Below are positions 1 to 5,413 of a stretch of 5,507 nucleotides of DNA, in pieces (the first letter of the stretch is position 1; each line of letters opens with the position of its first letter). The translations under genes and the position numbers were made by a program. The notes below the pieces were generated by a model. That model made no database searches. It was not told the origin of the DNA and worked only from the letters and a program-made list of their open reading frames with translations. The stretch is from Bacteroidales bacterium. Lineage in GTDB: Bacteria; Bacteroidota; Bacteroidia; Bacteroidales; PUMT01. The stretch lies in assembly GCA_007119075.1 (NCBI GenBank), contig SKQJ01000051.1, positions 1-5,507 of the forward strand, in the 5' to 3' direction.

Positions 1-458
1 AGCTTTGCAGGAGATTCGGCGAGGGCATGCTTGTTTTTAAGATAAGTAAAAGAATCTGCTTCAATTCCTTCGATCTTTTTTATGCGCTTGCTTCCAAGAT
101 CAACGGCAAGCCAGCCGGAAGTCGCCCTGCCTGTTACGGCCCGTTCACTGTCCCTTAAAATAAAATCCCTGAGATACAGTATCCTTTCAATGCTTTTGGG
201 CCAGGTTTCGACTTCAATAACCTCATGCCATTTCAAAGGTCTGTATATTTCCAGGGTCAGCCTGCTCAGCACCCAGAAAAGATTCTGCCGGCGGATCCCT
301 CCGTAACCAAAGCCAAGCCTGTCGGCCGAATCACTCGCCGACTGGATCAGGTAGTTCACTGCAGCACCGAGGCGCAGCCGGGCAAACATATCTGTTTCGG
401 CCGATGAAATTGTAAAATTCAGTGTTGAAGTGAGGTCTTTTTCGTTTGTTTTTTCCAT
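1..458 (-). CDS. Acyl-ACP thioesterase, N-terminal part (runs off left edge)
   Basis: Reading the minus strand from the ATG at 458 gives 152 codons with no stop before the window edge, so the C-terminus is missing. The protein resembles acyl-[acyl-carrier-protein] thioesterases (FatA/FatB-like, double hotdog fold), cytoplasmic enzymes that release fatty acids from ACP. The first hotdog domain fills the visible part. Recognisable stretches are the helix VNYLIQSASDSADRLGFG (residues 34-51), NLFWVLSRLTLEIYRPLKWHE (59-79, WVLSR core), VETWPKSIERILYLRDF (83-99) and the closing strand SGWLAVDLGSKR (114-125). The catalytic residues of this family lie in the second hotdog domain, outside the window, so activity cannot be judged. 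The family is usually about 250 residues, so roughly 60% is present. The start is supported because homologous sequence begins within about 12 residues of it. No Shine-Dalgarno is visible; eight T residues and CAAA precede the ATG. It lies 170 bp downstream of the next gene on the same strand and is probably transcribed separately. Confidence 0.85.
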   Translation of the reverse strand, partial: MEKTNEKDLTSTLNFTISSAETDMFARLRLGAAVNYLIQSASDSADRLGFGYGGIRRQNLFWVLSRLTLEIYRPLKWHEVIEVETWPKSIERILYLRDFILRDSERAVTGRATSGWLAVDLGSKRIKKIEGIEADSFTYLKNKHALAESPAK

Positions 459-507
459 TTTGAAAAAAAAGTGGCAAGCTGATCCGACAAATATTCTACC
501 CGGGGTA

Positions 508-565
508 CCCGATCCGCCATGTTGCGATTACGCGTGCAAATCCCCGATCGGGCAATACGGCGGAT
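508..565 (-). repeat. GC-rich inverted-repeat cluster in thioesterase leader
   Basis: Two 7-bp perfect inverted repeats overlap here. CCCGATC at 508-514 pairs with GATCGGG at 546-552, and ATCCGCC at 512-518 pairs with GGCGGAT at 559-565. The arms share 512-514, so the two stems compete for those bases. There is also a 10-bp palindrome CCCGATCGGG at 543-552 and, just outside, GGGTACCC at 503-510. The block is clearly richer in GC than the AT-rich flanks. No U-run follows the stems on the minus strand, so it does not look like a simple intrinsic terminator of the upstream gene. It could be a structured 5' leader or a protein-binding site. Confidence 0.4.
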
Positions 566-573
566 GAAGTTAC

Positions 574-581
574 CAAATTTA
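574..581 (-). promoter_or_regulatory. Candidate Bacteroidetes -7 box for the thioesterase gene
   Basis: On the minus strand this reads TAAATTTG, an exact match to the Bacteroidetes -7 consensus TAnnTTTG. It lies about 115 bases upstream of the thioesterase ATG, in the gap after the preceding gene. I do not see a convincing TTTG -33 element at the expected distance, so the call rests on one 8-base match in AT-rich sequence. If real, the mRNA would begin near 565-570 and its leader would contain nearly all of the inverted repeats at 508-565. Confidence 0.3.
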
Positions 582-628
582 GCATAAACAGGCTAATTAT
601 TTAATAGAAGTAAAAAGCAGCAGGCGCA

Positions 629-2065
629 TTATGTCAGCCTGGTCGTTCCTCCGCCTGAAAGTTTAACATCCATTCCCCTTGGGTTTGTTTTCCAGGCACC
701 GTTTGTGAAATCAGGCACACGGACAAAGGTTCTGTTTGCATTCGACCATATGCTGACCGGTGTAACAGCACTGGAGGCAGCTGCATCATATACATTCATA
801 TCGACCGGCAGGCCGTTTCTCAGGCAATCAATCAATCTCCAGTCAGTCGGACTTGTCCTGTAATATGAATGCCCGCCCCTGTCTATTTGTTGAGCCGCCC
901 TTGTCAGATCGTTAAATCTATTATTAGCTTCAGGCGAATATTTTTCAGCAACCGCTTTAAATTCCTCATCCGTCAGCCAGTTGTAATGACCCCAGCCTGT
1001 ATGGTTCTCAAAAGTTGATATTTTGTCGGGATGTGATTCATATATTGCCTTTGTCCCGCTCAACATGCGCCGGCCCCTTGGCCTTGGAGAACTGACATCA
1101 TGCTGCATTACTATTGTCCTGCCTTTTATGGTTTTGAAGATTGTAACATTCATATTCCCCCTGTAATCCCTGTCTAAATATTCTTCCCAGTATTCATCCT
1201 CCCGGGCCAATCTTTTGGCAGTTTCATTCAAGGTGAAATCATTGCCGGAAATGGAGCAGCAATAATCCAGCTGATCCCCGCAGTTAATGTCCATCATTTG
1301 CATTATTGGTACCATTCCATGCTGGGGATAAAGATTGCCCGATTTTCCAATGTTTTCATTTAACCGCCACATTCGGTGATACATCTCCTTATCGAAAAGA
1401 TAAAAATCGCTTAAAGTGTGAACATAGCAGCCTTCGCCATGAACAACCTCGCCAAAAAACCCTTCTCTTACCATATTCAGTAAAACGGCGGCAATGCCGC
1501 CACTGCAGCTCCCCGACATTTGCACACAATGTTTCCGGTTTCTCTCCGATGTCTCGACCAACCGCCAGCAATCCTCCATGGTTGTTGCTGCAGGCAATTC
1601 CACATATGCATGCTTGCCATTTTGCATGGAAAAAACAGATTGGTCAGCATGGAGATGCCAGGGTGTATTTATCGAGATAAGATCAAGGTCATTCCTTTCG
1701 CACATCCTTTTCCATGCATCTTCTTCCCCCGAATAAAAATCAGGCTTATGGCCAAGATGTGCGATCAGATCGGCCGATCTTTTTACCCTGTCAGGCTCCA
1801 GGTCACATAATGCCCTGATCTCTACACCCTCTATTCCTCCAAGTCTTCGAACTGTTCCGGTTCCGCGGTTACCCAAGCCGACAATTCCTATACGAACTAT
1901 ATCCAGTTTTGGAGCCGCATAACCGGCCATATTGAATACCTGTCTGTGTGAACGTGCAAACGGGTCCGGATCCCCGCTTTGACCTGAACAGCCGGCGATG
2001 CCGGCACCGGCCACACCAGCCCCGGACAGGGCTGCTTTTTTAAGAAATTCTCTGCGTGAGTTCAT
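629..2065 (-). CDS. Tat-exported lipoprotein, GH109-like Gfo/Idh/MocA family
   Basis: The 478-residue protein begins with a twin-arginine signal (SRREFLKKAA, residues 3-12) and a lipobox (IAGC, Cys26), so it is probably exported folded and lipid-anchored. A Rossmann domain follows: GLGNRG (63-68) is the dinucleotide-binding GxGxxG loop and D88 ends the second strand. TPWHLH (134-139) and VELPAA (155-160, E156) are Gfo/Idh/MocA landmarks. The C-terminal domain has GNLYPQHG (243-250), INCGD (260-264), LIDCLRNGLPVDMNVYDAA (412-430 region) and PDFTNGAWK (451-459), a pattern like GH109 alpha-N-acetylgalactosaminidases, which cleave glycosides by an NAD-dependent oxidation/elimination mechanism. 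Its length fits that family. Two motifs differ from GH109 as I recall it: SGSCSGG (184-190) stands where an ENCxY-like stretch is usual, and GGHSYYRTSPT (397-407) where HGGMD is usual. Substrate is therefore uncertain; another exported sugar oxidoreductase is possible. The start has a TAAAATG context and sits directly before the Tat motif. Transcription diverges from the gene starting at 2313. Confidence 0.8.
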   Translation of the reverse strand: MNSRREFLKKAALSGAGVAGAGIAGCSGQSGDPDPFARSHRQVFNMAGYAAPKLDIVRIGIVGLGNRGTGTVRRLGGIEGVEIRALCDLEPDRVKRSADLIAHLGHKPDFYSGEEDAWKRMCERNDLDLISINTPWHLHADQSVFSMQNGKHAYVELPAATTMEDCWRLVETSERNRKHCVQMSGSCSGGIAAVLLNMVREGFFGEVVHGEGCYVHTLSDFYLFDKEMYHRMWRLNENIGKSGNLYPQHGMVPIMQMMDINCGDQLDYCCSISGNDFTLNETAKRLAREDEYWEEYLDRDYRGNMNVTIFKTIKGRTIVMQHDVSSPRPRGRRMLSGTKAIYESHPDKISTFENHTGWGHYNWLTDEEFKAVAEKYSPEANNRFNDLTRAAQQIDRGGHSYYRTSPTDWRLIDCLRNGLPVDMNVYDAAASSAVTPVSIWSNANRTFVRVPDFTNGAWKTNPRGMDVKLSGGGTTRLT

Positions 2066-2119
2066 TTTAGTTTAATTTTTTGATGTTATCAGGCGGGAAG
2101 AATTAAGTATATTTTGCAG

Positions 2120-2131
2120 GTTTCGCGAAAC
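2120..2131. promoter_or_regulatory. 12-bp perfect palindrome, possible operator
   Basis: GTTTCGCGAAAC is a perfect 12-bp palindrome in the divergent intergenic region, 55 bases upstream of the GH109-like start codon. It stands out as a GC core in AT-rich DNA. It lies just downstream of the candidate minus-strand -7 box at 2150-2157, near where transcription would begin, a position suited to a repressor. The symmetric central CG resembles sites of LacI-type regulators, but no regulator gene is visible, so that link is only a guess. Confidence 0.35.
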
Positions 2132-2149
2132 TTCAATTGCAAGAATAAT

Positions 2150-2157
2150 CAAAGTAA
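2150..2157 (-). promoter_or_regulatory. Weak candidate -7 box for the GH109-like gene
   Basis: The minus strand reads TTACTTTG, one mismatch from the Bacteroidetes consensus TAnnTTTG. A TTGG lies about 15 bases further upstream (around 2170-2176), slightly close for the usual -33 element. If used, the leader would be about 75-80 bases and would include the 12-bp palindrome at 2120-2131. AT-rich sequence produces such matches often, so confidence is low. Confidence 0.2.
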
Positions 2158-2182
2158 ATTATAAATAAGAACCCAATTCTTT

Positions 2183-2190
2183 TATTTTTG
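2183..2190 (+). promoter_or_regulatory. Candidate Bacteroidetes -7 box for the DUF4832 gene
   Basis: TATTTTTG matches TAnnTTTG exactly on the plus strand, about 122 bases before the start codon at 2313. No TTTG is visible at the expected -33 position. Together with the weak minus-strand box at 2150-2157 it would make a compact back-to-back divergent promoter. The resulting leader of roughly 115 bases contains three 8-bp palindromes: TTGATCAA (2217-2224), TCAATTGA (2221-2228) and TCCATGGA (2234-2241). Confidence 0.3.
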
Positions 2191-2290
2191 TCCTGGTAAG
2201 TAGTTTTCTCCATTTTTTGATCAATTGACCGAGTCCATGGATCAAATTAAATTTCCTTTTGAAAATCACCTTATACAATTACAGTATCTG

Positions 2291-2311
2291 CCATTAAATA
2301 AACCATTAAAT
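2291..2311 (+). repeat. Direct repeat CCATTAAAT next to start codon
   Basis: CCATTAAAT occurs at 2291-2299 and again at 2303-2311, separated by AAA, giving a 12-base period. The second copy ends one base before the ATG at 2313. The element occupies the place where a ribosome binding site would be, and no Shine-Dalgarno is present. It may simply be AT-rich leader sequence, or it may affect translation initiation. Confidence 0.4.
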
Positions 2312-2312
2312 C

Positions 2313-3734
2313 ATGTCATTGCCGACAACCAAAGCCCGGATCCTTAAATTCAGACCCGGATCCGGATTTCCCGGGATCTTTTTCATTCTGCTATTTGCAT
2401 TTAGTTATGGATCGCTTTCTGCGCAGACCGGATTCCTGGGTTCCCCGGGAAGGCATACCGTCCGTCCTGCAATCATTGATGACGTTCTTTACAATCCGGG
2501 TATGGGATTTACCACGATGAATGCCTTTAACGGAGATGTTGAAGGGCACCCCGAATCAACTATAGCCTACTGGCGTTTTTACTGGTCGGATATCGAGCCT
2601 GAAAATGGCATTTACAGATGGGACAGGATCGACGAATTACTTACAACCGCCAGGGAGAGTGGACAAAAAGTGGGACTTGGGATCATGCCGGTTAACGGGG
2701 GGCCACCCCGATGGTACCGTGACCTGGGGGCCAGCGGCTGGGATTATACGCCCGAACAGGGAGGCAATAGCTGGATGCCTGATCATAATGACCCTTTGTA
2801 TCTTGAATACTTTGGGCGCTTAACCAGGAAAATTGGAGAACGGTACGACGGACATCCCGACCTGGACCATGTTGATATGCGATCGCTGGGACACTGGGGA
2901 GAATGGCATTTCGCTTTCGTTGAACCCCGTCCGGAAGCGGATCCTCAGGTTAGAAAAGCCCTGGTGGATATTTATCTTGAAAGTTTCAGGGAGACCCCGG
3001 TGATAATGCTTATTGGAGGTGGTGATGAACTGACTTATGCCCTTGAGAATGGAGCGGGATGGAGGGCCGATTGCCTGGGAGATCTGGGGCGTTTCAGCGA
3101 GCACTGGAACCACATGAGGGACGCATACCAGCAATATCTTGATGCTGCCGGCGCGAATGATGCCTGGAAGCATGCTCCTGTGCATTTTGAATCATGCGGG
3201 GTCATGCAGGTATGGGCCGACAGTGGTTATGATATCGAACATATTTTCAATGAGGCGCTTCGCTGGCGCGTATCGGTCTTCAACAATAAATCTTCTCCCC
3301 TCCCGCCCAGATGGTGGAGTGCGGCGGAGGCGTTCATGAAAAAAATGGGCTACAGGTTCGCAATTAACTATCTGACTTTGCCAACGCATGCAAAAGCAGG
3401 CGAAAATCTGCATATTGAAAGTGAATGGAGCAACCTGGGAGTAGCCCCGGTTTACAGGAATTATTTGGTGACCTTCAAACTGATTCGTCAGAACAGAAGA
3501 TCTCAAAGCATCATTATCGAAGACCCCCTGTATGATCTGGACTTGCGTGAGTGGCTGCCCGGCAATCATTTATTAAACCTGGGTCTTGCCCTGCCGGCCG
3601 ATCTGGCTCCTGGCAGATATAATCTGGCTGTGGCTATGACAGATATCCAAACAGGCGAAGCGGTCATTGATTTAGCTATTGGGGGGCGCGACGCCCGGGG
3701 CTGGTACATTTTGTCTGAAGTGGAAATTGAATAG
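2313..3734 (+). CDS. Secreted TIM-barrel-like protein with C-terminal DUF4832 domain
   Basis: The 473-residue protein has a basic N-region, a hydrophobic stretch (about 19-36) and a likely signal peptidase I site at SLSA-Q (after residue 37), so it is exported. The large N-terminal domain (about 50-340) reads like a clan-A glycosidase barrel. NPGMGF (61-66) opens it, WRFYWSDIEPENGIYRWDRID (87-107) is the typical 'W..IEPE.G.Y.W' strand-helix, and LGHWGEWH (192-199) and PVHFESCG (289-296) put E197 and E293 at the places expected for an acid/base and a nucleophile. The C-terminal part (about 345-472) looks like a beta-sandwich matching DUF4832, with ENLHIESEWSNLGVAPVYRNY (370-390 region) as its signature. 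Such proteins are usually left as DUF4832 or loosely called beta-galactosidase-like; no substrate is established to my knowledge, and the catalytic roles are inferred. The single Met ahead of the signal peptide fixes the start. The next gene begins 28 bases after the stop, which suggests co-transcription. Confidence 0.8.
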   Translation: MSLPTTKARILKFRPGSGFPGIFFILLFAFSYGSLSAQTGFLGSPGRHTVRPAIIDDVLYNPGMGFTTMNAFNGDVEGHPESTIAYWRFYWSDIEPENGIYRWDRIDELLTTARESGQKVGLGIMPVNGGPPRWYRDLGASGWDYTPEQGGNSWMPDHNDPLYLEYFGRLTRKIGERYDGHPDLDHVDMRSLGHWGEWHFAFVEPRPEADPQVRKALVDIYLESFRETPVIMLIGGGDELTYALENGAGWRADCLGDLGRFSEHWNHMRDAYQQYLDAAGANDAWKHAPVHFESCGVMQVWADSGYDIEHIFNEALRWRVSVFNNKSSPLPPRWWSAAEAFMKKMGYRFAINYLTLPTHAKAGENLHIESEWSNLGVAPVYRNYLVTFKLIRQNRRSQSIIIEDPLYDLDLREWLPGNHLLNLGLALPADLAPGRYNLAVAMTDIQTGEAVIDLAIGGRDARGWYILSEVEIE

Positions 3735-3762
3735 TCCTCATAAAACAACAAACCAAACTACT

Positions 3763-5304
3763 ATGAAAAAGATGACCTGTATTACCCTGTTATTTTTGTT
3801 ATCTGCCTTGTTTACATTGGCACAAGGCAGCAATACAAGGGTTTTTACCATTTTTACCTCATATGGCTGCGGGTGCACTGGTTCCGGAGGCGCTCCTGAA
3901 ACTTTCACAACCCATGAAGAGGTCCTGGATGAACTCCGGAATTCATGCACAGGGATTGATTTTATTGAGTGGGAAGGTAACCGTTCCTCTGCGTTTGCCG
4001 AACTGACAAACAACATTAACAGCTATGATGGGGTGCTGATCATCGGAAGGCTGGATAACGATTACAGACTGGCCTTCACAGGGCTGCCAACTGTAGTTGT
4101 ATATAATCTTTTTGAGTTCATGGATGCTCAGCCCTATCACCTTTTTGCCTCGGGAAAAATACCCGGGGAGAGTATACTTGAGGGCGGGACCAACTACAAG
4201 GAAGGGAGAATCCTCACCGCCCAGCTTGACAGAAGAAATCTTGCTTCGCCGGCTGTGAGAGAAGCAATGTTCAATGATCTGGTTGATAAAATCAAACTTA
4301 TGCAGGTTATAAAAGAACTTGCACAAACCAGGATTTTGATGGTAAAAAACCATGAAAATGAAACTATTGCCTCTGTAAATTACAGGGGTGATCATAATCA
4401 GTCTTTTCCGGAGGGCTTTAATGAAAATTATCTTGCAAATTTCAAGGAACTCTTTGGTGTGGAAATTGTCCCTGTCGAGCCCCAGGAATTTTACGAAGCT
4501 TACCGGACGGCAGATATAGGTAAGGCCGAAGAGATTGCAGATGAATGGGTCAGGAATGCCCGAGAGGTGACAGCCTCCTTGCCGGAGATAATTAAAACTG
4601 CCAGGGCCTACATTGCATTGGATGAGCTGAGGGAGAAATATAATTGTAATGCGGTATCCACTCACATCCGAACGGTGTCGGGAAGCGGAGAACTTGCCGA
4701 CAGGTTCTGGCCCGGAGTAGCTTTGGAGCTCGGATTTAAGCAAAGGGGAATAATGGCTGTTTGTCAGAATTATCCTGACCTTCTGATCAGCCAGGTGCTG
4801 GCCTATCTTATGACCGGCAAGCCGAGTATGCTTGCTGATTTTATGTATGATATCCACAACTCCACAGAAATTGTCCTGCATAGCGGGATACCTGTCAATC
4901 CTTACGGAGATGGACGCAGGGTTTCCTATTCAATAGTGCCTCATGCCGAAAGTCCGGTTAGAGATATTCCTGAAGAGGCGGGGTCTTCTACAGGACTGAC
5001 AGCCGAATGGCCCGCAGGTGAGCCCGTAACTCTATGGGAGGTCCATTCCCTTCTCAAAAGAATTAGGTTGCATACAGGTGAAATAGTTGATGGTCATGCT
5101 ATCTATACCGGCGGTGAGGACCTGGATGACGTAATGTGTACGGCAAAGATCATAGTCAGGCACGATGATATAAAGAAAATTCAGAGAGAATTTCAACCCT
5201 ATCTGTATGGTATCCATCTCAATGCCACCCTGGGCGATCTTAGGGAGCAACTTAAGGACGCAGCTGTTTTTCTGGGACTGGAAGTTGTAGAAACTGACAG
5301 ATAG
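3763..5304 (+). CDS. Secreted L-fucose/L-arabinose isomerase-fold protein
   Basis: The start at 3763 gives 513 residues beginning MKKMTC and a hydrophobic signal peptide ending near LAQG (19-22). An in-frame ATG at 3679 would overlap the upstream gene and bury this signal peptide, so I reject it. An N-terminal alpha/beta region (26-190) contains a GCGCTGSGG loop (35-43) and the strand YDGVLIIGRLDN (88-99). The middle and C-terminal parts resemble FucI/AraA-type ketol isomerases: IADEWVRNAREV (258-269), GVALELGFKQRGIMAVCQNYPD (318-339), LAYLMTGKPSMLADF (346-360) and GIHLNATLGDLREQL followed by LGLEVV (483-509). In the known enzymes a Glu and an Asp ligate the metal in the CExD-like segment. 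Here that segment reads CQNYPD (334-339), so those acids seem absent, while His485 is kept. Known family members are cytoplasmic, so export is unusual. It may be a sugar-binding or divergent enzyme. It lies 28 bases after the DUF4832 gene and probably shares its transcript. Confidence 0.7.
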   Translation: MKKMTCITLLFLLSALFTLAQGSNTRVFTIFTSYGCGCTGSGGAPETFTTHEEVLDELRNSCTGIDFIEWEGNRSSAFAELTNNINSYDGVLIIGRLDNDYRLAFTGLPTVVVYNLFEFMDAQPYHLFASGKIPGESILEGGTNYKEGRILTAQLDRRNLASPAVREAMFNDLVDKIKLMQVIKELAQTRILMVKNHENETIASVNYRGDHNQSFPEGFNENYLANFKELFGVEIVPVEPQEFYEAYRTADIGKAEEIADEWVRNAREVTASLPEIIKTARAYIALDELREKYNCNAVSTHIRTVSGSGELADRFWPGVALELGFKQRGIMAVCQNYPDLLISQVLAYLMTGKPSMLADFMYDIHNSTEIVLHSGIPVNPYGDGRRVSYSIVPHAESPVRDIPEEAGSSTGLTAEWPAGEPVTLWEVHSLLKRIRLHTGEIVDGHAIYTGGEDLDDVMCTAKIIVRHDDIKKIQREFQPYLYGIHLNATLGDLREQLKDAAVFLGLEVVETDR

Positions 5305-5413
5305 TCAAATTTCCCACGAGACGATTCAATTCCCCATGATACTTCATAACGCAAAATACAATGTATAAACCAGGGGGATTCATGTAATGAAACACTAACC
5401 ATACTTTATACAT
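5305..5413 (+). other. Intergenic gap before the lipoprotein gene, nothing assigned
   Basis: This 109-base gap shows no clear hairpin-plus-U-run terminator, no TAnnTTTG box and no Shine-Dalgarno. An 8-codon reading frame (ATG at 5361, stop at 5385-5387) is too short to call. With no terminator seen, read-through from the isomerase-like gene into the lipoprotein gene is plausible. Confidence 0.4.

Noticed and set aside
82..407. Two small plus-strand open frames at the left edge
   Set aside because: They lie antisense to the acyl-ACP thioesterase, whose motifs are clear on the minus strand, and their translations show no recognisable features.
459..628. Intrinsic terminator after the GH109-like gene
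   Set aside because: The inverted repeats here are not followed by a U-run on the minus strand, and the T-run at 463-470 is not directly preceded by a stable stem.
1306..1810. Several overlapping plus-strand open frames inside the GH109-like gene
   Set aside because: They are antisense shadows of a well-supported coding region; the Cys/His-rich translations match no family I recognise.
3679..3762. N-terminal extension of the isomerase-like gene using the ATG at 3679
   Set aside because: It overlaps the end of the DUF4832 gene in another frame, adds 28 residues with no family resemblance, and would bury the clear signal peptide that starts at 3763.
3943..4881. 312-codon open frame on the minus strand opposite the isomerase-like gene
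   Set aside because: It is fully antisense to a gene with recognisable family motifs and a signal peptide. Its translation is rich in His, Cys and aromatic residues without any domain pattern, as expected of a shadow frame.
5361..5387. Eight-codon ORF (ATG at 5361) as a leader peptide for the lipoprotein gene
   Set aside because: There is no ribosome binding site, no regulatory codon run and no attenuator-like structure after it; a frame this short is expected by chance.
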